From contig NZ_CP130886.1 in the NCBI RefSeq assembly GCF_030622045.1, forward strand, positions 868,001 through 932,000: 64,000 nucleotides of DNA, in the 5' to 3' direction. Source of the stretch: Planctellipticum variicoloris. GTDB lineage: Bacteria > Planctomycetota > Planctomycetia > Planctomycetales > Planctomycetaceae. Position 1 is the stretch's first letter. Every line of letters begins with the position of its first letter. A program made the translations under genes and the position numbers. The notes under the pieces are model-generated. The model was not told the DNA's origin. It worked only from the letters and a program-made list of their open reading frames with translations, and did not search any database. Positions 29,329-37,128 of this stretch are shown here, piece after piece.

Positions 29329-30362
29329 TTTTCGACGGTCGCTTCGACGTCGGCGATTTTCAGGCCGGTCGTGTTGAAGTACCACAGGCCGATCAGCGTG
29401 ACCGGGATGTACTGGATCATGTGGTAGTAGATCGACGCTGCAAAGACTGCGGTTTCATCTTTTGTAAAGAACTTCAGAACTGCCATGAAGCAAAGCTGAA
29501 TCACGCCGAAATAGCCCGGCGAAGAGGGCACCGTCACGCCGAACGCGGTGACCCCCAGGACGATGCAGGAGACGAGCGGGTCGACGTTGATCCCGAAGCT
29601 CCACAGAGCGAGATGGACCGTCAGTCCGTTGAGGAGCCATTGCGCCTGGGACGTCGCGAGAATCCCCGCCAGCAGCCGGACGTCTTTCAGCGACGCGAGC
29701 CCCTCAGCTCCGCTTTCGAGCATCCCGGCGATCTTCTTCTTCAGCCCGGCGGGAAGAAAGGGAATCCACTCCATGGCGGCTTCGAAAAGTCGCACGAACG
29801 GCCGCGTCCAGAGGACGAACGCCAGTCCGCCGAGAACGCAGCAGCCGGCCGCAACTCCGAAAACCACCGCCGACTGACGGATCGAGGGGTCCAGCCCATG
29901 CACGAAGATCAGCCCGACGCCGAGTATCAGCAGGATGGCCACGATGTCGAAGACGCGTTCCAGCACGACGGTCGACAGGACGGCGGTCTGCGGCGCCTTC
30001 GACTGGCGAGAGAAGATGAAGACTCGAACCAGGTCTCCGAGGTGAGCCGGCAGCAGGTTGTTGAAGGCGAAGCCGATCATGGTCGGGGGGAGCAGGTCGC
30101 GGCGGATGCGATAGTCGCCGACCGGCCGGAGGAGCAGCCGCCAGCGCCAGGCTTTCAGCCAGTAGAACGCGACCCAGGCCAGGAGAATGGGGATCGCCGT
30201 GATGTAGTTGGCGTCGGCGAAGGCCCCCCCCAGCTTCGACAGGGCGTCCTTTTCCTTGAGGATGTCCCGAGCGGCCCACCAGAGGCAGGCGGCGGAGACG
30301 AGGATCCCCAGGGCCAGGTGGACCCCTTTGTGGCGATGCAGCGGAGTGTGCGATCCCGACAC
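29289..30362 (-). CDS. lysylphosphatidylglycerol synthase transmembrane-region/UPF0104 family membrane protein
   Basis: The 357-aa integral membrane protein has about eight hydrophobic helices and the family features: LAWVAFYWLKAWRWRLLLRP, IGFAFNNLLPAHLGDLVRVF, VVLERVFDIVAILLIL, and late GVTVPSSPGYFGVIQLCFMA. These occur in LPG-synthase TM domains and AglD/UPF0104 flippase-like proteins, which act in the inner membrane on lipid-linked substrates. The soluble acyltransferase domain of MprF is absent. GTG 30362 is chosen because GAGGA lies 8 nt upstream, although the frame opens further to ATG 30434. The EVE-domain gene ends about 97 bp upstream on the same strand. Confidence 0.88.
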   Translation of the reverse strand: MSGSHTPLHRHKGVHLALGILVSAACLWWAARDILKEKDALSKLGGAFADANYITAIPILLAWVAFYWLKAWRWRLLLRPVGDYRIRRDLLPPTMIGFAFNNLLPAHLGDLVRVFIFSRQSKAPQTAVLSTVVLERVFDIVAILLILGVGLIFVHGLDPSIRQSAVVFGVAAGCCVLGGLAFVLWTRPFVRLFEAAMEWIPFLPAGLKKKIAGMLESGAEGLASLKDVRLLAGILATSQAQWLLNGLTVHLALWSFGINVDPLVSCIVLGVTAFGVTVPSSPGYFGVIQLCFMAVLKFFTKDETAVFAASIYYHMIQYIPVTLIGLWYFNTTGLKIADVEATVENQSADVVVEAPPA

Positions 30363-30458
30363 AGTCTCAATCCTCGGCGAAAGCGTTCTCGTTCCCGACG
30401 GCCCACGGCGGCACGAGGGCGAAGAGTATTGCATTCCGCGGATCGTCGGGAAGCCGGG

Positions 30459-30953
30459 TTACGGCTTGACGCCGGCGAGCCGGTGCACGGCAGACCACTC
30501 CTCGGGGGTGACCGGCTGAATCGACAGCCGCATCCCCCGCTTCATCACCAGCATTCCGCTCGTGGCGGAATCGGCCGCCAGTTGCTCGCGCGTCACCGGT
30601 TCCGGAAATCGCTTGAGGAGCTTCACGTCGACCATGATCCAGCGGGGTGCATCCGTCTTGGAGCCTGGATCGTAGTATTTGCTCGTCGGATCGAATTGTG
30701 TGAAATCCGGATAGCCCGCCCTGACCACGGTCATCGTGCCGAAAATTCCCAGCGGTTCTTCGCGGCTGTAGTAGAACAAGACCCGGTCGCCGACCTGCAC
30801 GTCGTCCCGCAGGAAGTTCCGCGCCTGGTAATTCCGGACGCCATCCCAGGGGGCGGTCTGGCCCGCCGCGGCCTCCAGGTGGTCGATCGAAAACGCCGAC
30901 GGTTCGGACTTGAAGAGCCAGTAACGCCGGGTTGAGGCAGCGCGGGGCGGCAT
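30459..30953 (-). CDS. EVE domain-containing protein
   Basis: EVE domains are PUA/YTH-like folds thought to bind modified bases in RNA or DNA. The 164-aa protein starts MPPRAASTRRYWLFKSEPSA (the YWLxKSEP signature) and continues WDGVRNYQARNFLRDDVQVG, VLFYYSREEPLGIFGTMTVV, and PRWIMVDVKLLKRFPEPV, as in thymocyte nuclear protein 1-type members. It is a stand-alone domain without the restriction or kinase partners seen in some defence contexts. A longer frame to 30974 adds seven residues. The hairpin at 30983-31014 separates it from the next gene upstream. Confidence 0.94.
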   Translation of the reverse strand: MPPRAASTRRYWLFKSEPSAFSIDHLEAAAGQTAPWDGVRNYQARNFLRDDVQVGDRVLFYYSREEPLGIFGTMTVVRAGYPDFTQFDPTSKYYDPGSKTDAPRWIMVDVKLLKRFPEPVTREQLAADSATSGMLVMKRGMRLSIQPVTPEEWSAVHRLAGVKP

Positions 30954-30982
30954 GGGCGATCCTTGGTGGGGCAATCAACGAA

Positions 30983-31014
30983 GCGAGGCCGCCGAAAACA
31001 ATCGGCGGCCTCGC
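30983..31014 (-). terminator. hairpin terminator of the small CxxCH protein gene
   Basis: A perfect 13-bp stem (30983-30995 with 31002-31014) closes a 6-nt A-rich loop. On the minus strand it follows the stop codon of the small CxxCH gene by about 30 nt and precedes the EVE gene start, so it likely ends that transcript. A clear T-run is lacking. Confidence 0.7.
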
Positions 31015-31043
31015 GGTTCAAACCCATCTCCGGCAGGTCGGAG

Positions 31044-31406
31044 TTATTCCGGAGCCTTGCCCGGGAGCTTGCCTTCCTTGAGCAGGTCGCCGAAGGTCTT
31101 GCCTTCGGTCTTGCTCTTTTCGCCTTCGACCTTCTTCAGCGCCTTCTTGATGACTTCGGCGTCCTTGACGTTCTTGGCGTCGAGGGCCTTGCCCATGGCG
31201 TCGCCGTAGTCGTTCTTATTCTTCTTGCTCTCGCCGTAGTGACAAATGCCACACTTGACCTTGTCGGCTTCGGCTTCGAGTTTCTCGTAGCTCTTCTTGA
31301 ACTCGCCCAGGTAGTTCGGGCGGGCCTGGGCGTCGCCCGAGGCGACAACCATCAACACTCCGGCCAGCGACAGTCCGCAAGCCACCCACGTCAAATTCTT
31401 CTGCAT
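31044..31406 (-). CDS. small exported protein with a single CxxCH motif (possible c-type cytochrome)
   Basis: The 120-aa protein has a signal peptide (MQKNLTWVACG ... VVASGDAQA, about residues 1-31), then a Lys/Glu-rich mature region with ADKVKCGICHYGESKKNKND, a single CxxCH heme-attachment motif, and a highly charged C-terminus. A distal Met ligand is not clear. The size and motif suggest a mono-heme protein or metal-binding protein outside the membrane, but the motif alone is not proof. ATG 31406 has GGAGGAA about 7 nt upstream, which decides it over a longer frame. Confidence 0.72.
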   Translation of the reverse strand: MQKNLTWVACGLSLAGVLMVVASGDAQARPNYLGEFKKSYEKLEAEADKVKCGICHYGESKKNKNDYGDAMGKALDAKNVKDAEVIKKALKKVEGEKSKTEGKTFGDLLKEGKLPGKAPE

Positions 31407-32008
31407 TCCGAAGTTCCTCCAAGACCATCTGCTGCCAGACGACGGTGCGGCCCGAGTTTCAGTCGTCAATCATCCAGTCTCACCGACGAGGCGAACTCCC
31501 CCGACGCCGTACGACACCGTCTACCGAGGTGCTCATTAGACTGAGGCCCGCAGTGCAGTGTCAACTCCGATCAACGTCGGTCAATGTAAGTCGAAAGTTC
31601 CTGTGAAGATTCGACTTTGAGAGAGATTCGTCGGCAAAGCGGACGTTCCGGAAGCACGTCTGGCCATCGGGCCGCAAGCCGTGAGCCAGCACACATGTGC
31701 TTCCGAGGACTCCAGACTCAGCAAATGGCGATCCGCTGCCTGGGAATTCTCCAAACTGGATTTCTGAAGCCATGTCCGCGGGCCGACGGTTCAGCCTAGG
31801 GGATTTACGAAGCTTTTGCAGAGAAGTCGTGAGATCGGTCTGTCGCAGACTGTTGTGAAAATGACAACAGGATCTCCGTCAGTTTCAGAGAGCCTCGCAC
31901 GCAGGCCCGTTCGCTGGCCCCCGCACCCCGGCTTTGCGAAGTGGCTGTCAGGGGGCTAAAGTCAGTTCCCACCGCACTTGACCGACCCCGATGATCGGAA
32001 AGGCTCCG
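31407..32008. other. 600-bp divergent intergenic region with one palindromic element
   Basis: This lies between the small CxxCH gene (leftward) and the sulfatase gene (rightward). Apart from the inverted-repeat element at 31650-31704 I see no gene. Frames across it (for example on the minus strand at 31561-31773) have no domain or ribosome-binding support. Promoters for both flanking genes must lie here. Confidence 0.5.
31650..31704. repeat. 55-bp palindromic element with GGAAGCAC/GTGCTTCC ends
   Basis: The terminal 8-nt arms GGAAGCAC (31650-31657) and GTGCTTCC (31697-31704) are perfect complements, and inner words CTGGC and GCCAG can also pair. The interior is GC-rich. It has the look of a dispersed intergenic palindrome (REP-like). 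No second copy was seen in this window. Confidence 0.55.
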
Positions 32009-33277
32009 ATGTTCCCACTCTTCCGGATTTTCCTGCTTGGCGTCAGCTTGACGGCCCTGACAAGCGCCTGCACAGCCGCCGAAACCCCGCCGAACGTCCT
32101 GCTGCTGCTCGGAGACGATCAGGCGTGGGGGGATTTTGGATTCATGGGGCATCCGGAAATCCGGACGCCCCATCTGGATGCGCTGGCCGCTCAGGGGGCG
32201 GTTTTCTCCCGGAGCTATGTCCCTTCCAGCTTGTGTCGGCCGAGCCTAGCGACGCTGATCACCGGGCGCTATCCCCATCAGCATAAAATCAGCGGGAACG
32301 ATCCTCCGAAGGGAACTCCCCGTGAAGCGATGCTGCAGCACATTCAGCGCGAGCCGACCATCCCGAAGCTGCTGGCGAAACGGGGCTACGTGAGTCTGCA
32401 GACCGGCAAGTGGTGGGAAGGGGCTCCCGCCCTCGGCGGCTTCACGGAAGCCATGACGCACGGCGACCCGGCCCGCGGCGGACGGCACGGCGATGTGGGG
32501 CTCAGAATCGGCCGCGAGACCCTCCAGCCGGTCTATGACTTCATCGACGGGCACAAAGACCAGCCATTCTTCGTCTGGTATGCGCCGATGATGCCCCACA
32601 CGCCTCACAATCCGCCGGAACGCCTGCTGGCGAAGTACCGCGGCGCCGACAAGCCGATCACAGTCGCCCGCTATCACGCCATGTGCGAATGGTTCGACGA
32701 AACGATCGGCGAACTGCTGGCTTACCTGGACCGGAAGCAACTGTCGGACAACACGCTGGTCGTATTCGTCACCGACAACGGCTGGATTCAGGACACGCAG
32801 AAACAAGTCTACGCTCCGCGCAGCAAACGCTCTCCGTACGAGGGGGGGATTCGATCGCCGATCATCCTCCGCTGGCCGGGGCGCATTCCGCCGGGGAAGT
32901 ATGACACTCTGGCGTCATCGATTGATCTCGCGCCGACGATTCTGGCGGCCGCAGGGGCCGAGGTTCCCGCGGAGCTGCCCGGCCTGAATCTCCTGCCGAT
33001 CATTCAGGCGGGGGGGAAGTCGCCCCGAAATCAGCTCTTCGGCGAAGTTTTCGACCACGACGTCGCCGAGATCGACCGGCCCGCGGCGAGCTTGCTGTAT
33101 CGCTGGACGATTCAGGATCAATGGAAGCTGATTCTACCGACAGCGGCCGGCGCTCGTCCGGAACTGTACGATCTGTCGGCCGATCCGACGGAGGATCACG
33201 ATCTGGCGGCGGCGCAGCCGGAGCGGGTTCGCAAACTGACGGCGGACATCGATCAGTGGTGGAACGCGCGCGAGTAA
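32009..33277 (+). CDS. sulfatase (formylglycine-type family) with atypical CRPSL active-site motif
   Basis: The protein (422 aa from ATG 32009) has a signal peptide and then the sulfatase core: NVLLLLGDDQAWGDFGFMG with paired Asp metal ligands (Asp36/37), the active-site segment SSLCRPSLATLITGRYPHQH (Cys76), the LQTGKWWEG segment, and VFVTDNGW for the last Asp-Asn ligands. In the canonical CxPSR motif the fifth residue is Arg; here it is Leu80. This variant may be processed differently by formylglycine-generating enzyme. A possible lipobox (LTSAC) ends the signal. GGAAAGG precedes ATG 32009; ATG 31991 is possible but weaker. The sulfated substrate (probably polysaccharide) is unknown. Confidence 0.92.
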   Translation: MFPLFRIFLLGVSLTALTSACTAAETPPNVLLLLGDDQAWGDFGFMGHPEIRTPHLDALAAQGAVFSRSYVPSSLCRPSLATLITGRYPHQHKISGNDPPKGTPREAMLQHIQREPTIPKLLAKRGYVSLQTGKWWEGAPALGGFTEAMTHGDPARGGRHGDVGLRIGRETLQPVYDFIDGHKDQPFFVWYAPMMPHTPHNPPERLLAKYRGADKPITVARYHAMCEWFDETIGELLAYLDRKQLSDNTLVVFVTDNGWIQDTQKQVYAPRSKRSPYEGGIRSPIILRWPGRIPPGKYDTLASSIDLAPTILAAAGAEVPAELPGLNLLPIIQAGGKSPRNQLFGEVFDHDVAEIDRPAASLLYRWTIQDQWKLILPTAAGARPELYDLSADPTEDHDLAAAQPERVRKLTADIDQWWNARE

Positions 33278-33307
33278 ATTTGAGAGAACGGCAAGGGGTC
33301 CGGAGAG

Positions 33308-33392
33308 GACAACCACGAATCTCACGAATGCACGCGAATCACAGCGAAGAGTTTGAACCACGAGAAACGCGGAGCTCACGAAAAGGAAACCG
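33308..33392. repeat. degenerate CACGAA-type intergenic repeat
   Basis: The words CACGAAT, CACGAAT, CGCGAAT, CACAGCGAA, CCACGAGAA and CACGAAAAG recur in about 85 bp, spaced roughly 8-15 nt. The stretch lies between the sulfatase stop and folD and has no coding potential worth noting. It looks like a decayed tandem/dispersed repeat. Confidence 0.55.
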
Positions 33393-33563
33393 GCGGATGC
33401 CAGCTCCAGCTCGCTTTACCAGCGATGACGCGAGGCAACCGATTAGAAGCGAAGACCGGGGCTTCGCGAAGACGCTCCAGCCGCCGGCCACTCGGATGGT
33501 GCCGGACTGTGACCACCGATTAATACGACCCGCGGGACAATCACTCCTGCAAGAAGACCTTGA

Positions 33564-34439
33564 ATGACAGCGCAACTGATTGATGGGAAGGCGATTGCCG
33601 CGAAGACGCGTCTGCGGGTGGCTGCCGAGACGGCCGAGTTCATCGCGGCAACGGGCGTCGTGCCGCAACTGGCGACCGTGCTGGTCGGTGAAGACCCGGC
33701 GAGCGCCGTCTATGTGCGCAACAAGCATGTAGCCTGCGAGAAAGTGGGATTTCGGAACCAGCAGCACACGCTCCCCGCGACGACGAGCCAGGCGGAACTG
33801 CTGGAGCTGGTCAGCCGGTTGAATGGGGACCCGGCGGTGCACGGCATTCTTGTGCAACTTCCGTTGCCGGAGCAGATTGACGAACAGGTCATTCTGGATT
33901 CCGTTCATCCCTTGAAGGATGTCGACGCCTTTCATCCGGAAAACGTCGGTCTGATCGTGCAGGGCCGGCCGCGGTTCTTGCCCTGTACGCCGGCGGGCGT
34001 GCAGGTGCTGCTGCGAGAGTCAGGAGTGGAAGTCGACGGCGCCCACGTGGTGGTGATCGGCCGGAGCGAGATTGTCGGCAAGCCGATGGGAATGATTCTG
34101 GTGCAGAAGGGGGAAACCGCCAATGCCACGGTCACCATCTGCCACAGCCGGACGCGGCATCTGCCGTCGATCGTGCGGACGGCGGACATCATCGTGGCGG
34201 CGATCGGCCGGCCGAATTTCGTGACGGCGGACATGGTCAAGCTGGGGGCGGTGGTGATCGACGTAGGGATCAACCGCGTCGGCGACCGGCTGGTGGGGGA
34301 CGTCGATTTCGACGACGTCCGCGAAGTCGCCTCGGCGATCACTCCGGTTCCGGGGGGCGTCGGCCCGATGACAATTGCGATGCTGATGCAGAACACGCTG
34401 ACGGCAGCCCGGCTGCAGACGGGTGGAGCAGCGAAATAG
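33564..34439 (+). CDS. folD: bifunctional methylenetetrahydrofolate dehydrogenase/methenyltetrahydrofolate cyclohydrolase FolD
   Basis: FolD interconverts 5,10-methylene-, 5,10-methenyl- and 10-formyl-THF with NADP. The 291-aa protein has YVRNKHVACEKVGF (catalytic Tyr and Lys region), GILVQLPLPEQIDE, LKDVDAFHPENVG, the NADP segment VVVIGRSEIVGKPMGMILVQ, and the C-terminal TPVPGGVGPMTIAMLMQNTL. The length is typical (about 285-300 aa). It is not in an evident operon. A transposase-like fragment on the opposite strand abuts its 3' end. Confidence 0.97.
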   Translation: MTAQLIDGKAIAAKTRLRVAAETAEFIAATGVVPQLATVLVGEDPASAVYVRNKHVACEKVGFRNQQHTLPATTSQAELLELVSRLNGDPAVHGILVQLPLPEQIDEQVILDSVHPLKDVDAFHPENVGLIVQGRPRFLPCTPAGVQVLLRESGVEVDGAHVVVIGRSEIVGKPMGMILVQKGETANATVTICHSRTRHLPSIVRTADIIVAAIGRPNFVTADMVKLGAVVIDVGINRVGDRLVGDVDFDDVREVASAITPVPGGVGPMTIAMLMQNTLTAARLQTGGAAK

Positions 34440-34442
34440 CCC

Positions 34443-34601
34443 CGAGTGCCCGACCGACAGGCCATCGGCTTCGAACTCCCGAAACTTCGTGCCCCATTCC
34501 GGGCACGCCGCCGGACCGTACAACAACTCCCGCAATTCCCCCGCCGCCTCCCGCAACCGCTCCTGCAGTTCCGGGCGGATCGACCGCTTCGCGAACGCCA
34601 T
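34443..34601 (-). pseudogene. truncated N-terminal gene fragment, ISKra4-transposase-like
   Basis: On the minus strand ATG 34601 has a strong AAGGAGG Shine-Dalgarno about 7 nt upstream. It encodes about 50 residues: MAFAKRSIRPELQERLREAA, then LYGPAACPEWGTKFREFEAD, then GLSVGHSG. This resembles the start of ISKra4-type transposases, in which a similar YGP..P.WGT.F segment precedes a Gly-rich helix. After about 34443 the frame simply runs into the antisense of folD with no further similarity, so the gene is truncated there. No inverted-repeat ends of an element were identified. The family assignment is from memory of the pattern and is moderate at best. Confidence 0.45.
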
Positions 34602-34862
34602 CCCTGGCCTCCTTAAACGGGAACTCTCGCTCATCAAAAGACTTCCGCCGACGAACGGCGTCGACGTCCCCGACACAAGGTGCACCCGATGAACGCCCGC
34701 GCGCGAAGTGCGTCGTGCACTCCACAAACTGCAAAGTTGCTGCAAAACGCTCTAGGCGGAACCGGCAGAAATTGCTAGTCTCCCGCGCGATGCTCAACCT
34801 GCGTGATCGGCGCAGGCCACGGAGGATTGGAGTCGAACATCGTTGAGAAAGGATTCGGTATT

Positions 34863-36548
34863 ATGGGGCAGTTCTGGCGCCGGCACGCAGACACCGTGCC
34901 TACTTTGATCTCTGGCAGGGGGACGCGTTTTCTGGCTCTCCTGCTGGCAGGGACATGTGGAATCGTCCGGGATGACGCGTCGGCCCTGGCGCAAGGATCT
35001 CGAACGCGTCCGGTCTCGATGTCGACGGAAGATCGTCGACAGATGATGGACGGCTTCTCCGACTCGTTGTACCGCGCGGAAGAGCAGCGGTTTGACGACC
35101 GGCTGCAGTACGACATGCAGCGGATGGGACCGCTCTATGACGCAAGTCGCGTCACTCCCGAAATGCTGAAGCTGCGCCCATTGGTGAAGGCGGCGGCGAG
35201 CGAAGGGTCCCGCCTGGTGCGGTTCCTGGACGACGACGCCCGCCTCAATCCCGGCCTCCGCCTGCTTTCGTCGGATGCCCTCAAGCTGAACGCCCGCGTG
35301 CAGGTGCTGGCCCAGAAGATCCAGCAGGTCTCCGACCAGCGACTGGTCGACGAGGATTTTCGGGCGTTGGACGCCGGCTGGCGCGAACTGGGCTACAAGC
35401 TGGGCCGGACACGGGATCTGAGCCGGGACACGCTGGCCAGCCTCTCCTCGATCGAAGATCTCGCCGGGCAGATCGCCGGCATCCTCAAAATCACGCCGCA
35501 GGTTGACAGCCGGCAGTTGCAGCAGCGGGTCACGACGCTCGCGGCCGATTTCAGGACCCTCTATGAGGATATCGGCTACGAGATGGGGCGTACGCAGAAT
35601 GCGAGTGCTCTGCTGATGGGGGTCAGCCGCGTCCGCAGTTCGCTCGACCGGTTTTCGGACCTGATCCTCCGGAACGACCTGGACCAGCAGCAGCTCGCCG
35701 CGGAGTATCAGCGATTCCAGCAGCAGTGGTATCCGCTGGCGCAGCAGCTTCAGGCGACGGGGAATCGGATTTTCGACCGCAGTCTCCGGCGAATCACGCT
35801 GACGGACAACGAGATCCACTCCCTGCTCCTGCTGCCGCCACAAGGCGACAAGCAGCAGCTTCTGTACCTGACCGGCGTGCTGCGGAAGGACATTGACGAA
35901 TTCTTCCAGCGCACCCCGCTGTCGCTGCTGATTCACCTGCCGAACTCCGAGCGGGCCCTCGCCACCGCCGATCAGTTCTACGGCGTTTGCGAACACTTCA
36001 TCGACACCGTCAGCAATCCGGTTGGCGGACAGAGTCGCGACCAGGATCTGGTCGACGCGTTCCGTTACATCGAAGAGGCCGAGCAGTCTTTCTCGCAGAC
36101 CTTCCGCGGCGTGAAGAGCACTGCGGCGCTGGCCGTGCTGCAGCAGATCGAACAGACGATCGATACGCTGCGTCAGGTGCTGCAGATCCAGTCGCACGAG
36201 TTCGATCGTTCGCAGGCGATCGAGCTGGCGGCCGACGTCGCCAACATGACGGACGATCTCGATCGCGTGGTGCGACGCTGGCTGCAGACCGAGCGGCCTC
36301 CATTCGCTTCGGATTGCCTCCGCGAAGTCGAGAATCTTGCGCGCGGCTCCGCGGACCTGCAACGGAAACTGTATTCGAACGCGTCGATCGTCGAAATCAG
36401 CCGTGACAGCGAAGACCTGTACGACAACTGGCGGACGGTCTACAACTATCTGGTGAAATGCACGACCGAGGATCGCCGCGAACTCGGACGGATTTCCACC
36501 CGCCTGACCCCCGCCCTGTTCCAGCTCCGGACCATGCTGGTGCAGTAG
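34863..36548 (+). CDS. large exported helical protein of unknown function
   Basis: The 561-aa protein has a signal-like N-terminus (about residues 20-45: TRFLALLLAGTCGIVRD), followed by an entirely helical, Gln/Asp/Arg-rich body with many regular Leu spacings (e.g. DALKLNARVQVLAQKIQQVS, RQLQQRVTTLAADFRTLYED, SIEDLAGQIAGILKITPQVD) and a C-terminal part DRVVRRWLQTERPPFASDC, EDLYDNWRTVYNYLVKCT. It suggests a long coiled-coil or tandem helical-bundle structure outside the cytoplasm. I recognise no family or catalytic motif. ATG 34863 is preferred because the upstream residues are not signal-like. A hairpin terminator follows. Confidence 0.75.
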   Translation: MGQFWRRHADTVPTLISGRGTRFLALLLAGTCGIVRDDASALAQGSRTRPVSMSTEDRRQMMDGFSDSLYRAEEQRFDDRLQYDMQRMGPLYDASRVTPEMLKLRPLVKAAASEGSRLVRFLDDDARLNPGLRLLSSDALKLNARVQVLAQKIQQVSDQRLVDEDFRALDAGWRELGYKLGRTRDLSRDTLASLSSIEDLAGQIAGILKITPQVDSRQLQQRVTTLAADFRTLYEDIGYEMGRTQNASALLMGVSRVRSSLDRFSDLILRNDLDQQQLAAEYQRFQQQWYPLAQQLQATGNRIFDRSLRRITLTDNEIHSLLLLPPQGDKQQLLYLTGVLRKDIDEFFQRTPLSLLIHLPNSERALATADQFYGVCEHFIDTVSNPVGGQSRDQDLVDAFRYIEEAEQSFSQTFRGVKSTAALAVLQQIEQTIDTLRQVLQIQSHEFDRSQAIELAADVANMTDDLDRVVRRWLQTERPPFASDCLREVENLARGSADLQRKLYSNASIVEISRDSEDLYDNWRTVYNYLVKCTTEDRRELGRISTRLTPALFQLRTMLVQ

Positions 36549-36577
36549 CCCCTGGCTCCGTGAGTGCGAGATTACTG

Positions 36578-36613
36578 ACAACGCCCGCGGGAGCCTGCTT
36601 CCGCGGGCGTTGT
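36578..36613 (+). terminator. intrinsic terminator after the large helical protein gene
   Basis: A 13-bp stem (ACAACGCCCGCGG with CCGCGGGCGTTGT) closes a 10-nt loop and is followed by CGTTTTG. It lies 30 nt after the stop codon and just before the acetyltransferase Shine-Dalgarno sequence. Confidence 0.8.
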
Positions 36614-36640
36614 CGTTTTGAGAAAGGGTCAGTCGTGACG

Positions 36641-37078
36641 ATGCCGCTTGACGACATTCAAATTCGACCTTACGACGATGCAGACATGCAGGCTGTGATT
36701 GCCCTCTGGAACGCCGTTCTCCCCGACTCGGCCCCGCACAATGATCCCTCCACTTCCATTCGACAGAAAATCGCCGTCGAACGCGATCTGTTTCTTGTGG
36801 CCGATCTTGCGGGTTCGGTTGTCGGCACTGTCATGGGGGGCTACGACGGTCACCGGGGGTGGATCTATTCGGTGGCGGTCGATGCCGGGCATCGTCGATG
36901 CGGCATCGGGGCCGCGCTGCTGCGGCGTCTGGAAGCCGACTTGAAGTCCCGCGGGTGCCTGAAGGTGAATCTTCAGGTTCGTGCCACAAACACGCAGGTG
37001 ATTGGGTTCTACGAAAGGTTGGGTTTTATGGTCGAACCGATCGTCAGCATGGGGAAGCGGCTGTACTCACAATCGTAG
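36641..37078 (+). CDS. GNAT family acetyltransferase, YpeA-like
   Basis: The 145-aa protein has IQIRPYDDADMQAVIALWNA, PHNDPSTSIRQKIAVERDLF, then the acetyl-CoA-binding segment YSVAVDAGHRRCGIGAALLR and NLQVRATNTQVIGFYERLGF, which together match the YpeA type of GNAT proteins. It is cytoplasmic. The acceptor is unknown. GTG 36635 is an alternative start with better Shine-Dalgarno spacing (AAAGGG 7 nt upstream) and would add two residues. A terminator hairpin separates it from the upstream gene. Confidence 0.9.
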   Translation: MPLDDIQIRPYDDADMQAVIALWNAVLPDSAPHNDPSTSIRQKIAVERDLFLVADLAGSVVGTVMGGYDGHRGWIYSVAVDAGHRRCGIGAALLRRLEADLKSRGCLKVNLQVRATNTQVIGFYERLGFMVEPIVSMGKRLYSQS

Positions 37079-37128
37079 CGCCGGGGGGGAATCGCCAACT
37101 GAGCTGGACCGGCCAAGGTGGTCCAGCT

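Noticed and set aside
34794-36581. Minus-strand frame of nearly 600 codons opposite the large helical protein
   Set aside because: The plus-strand protein has a signal-like start, a regular helical composition and a terminator. The antisense frame has none of these.
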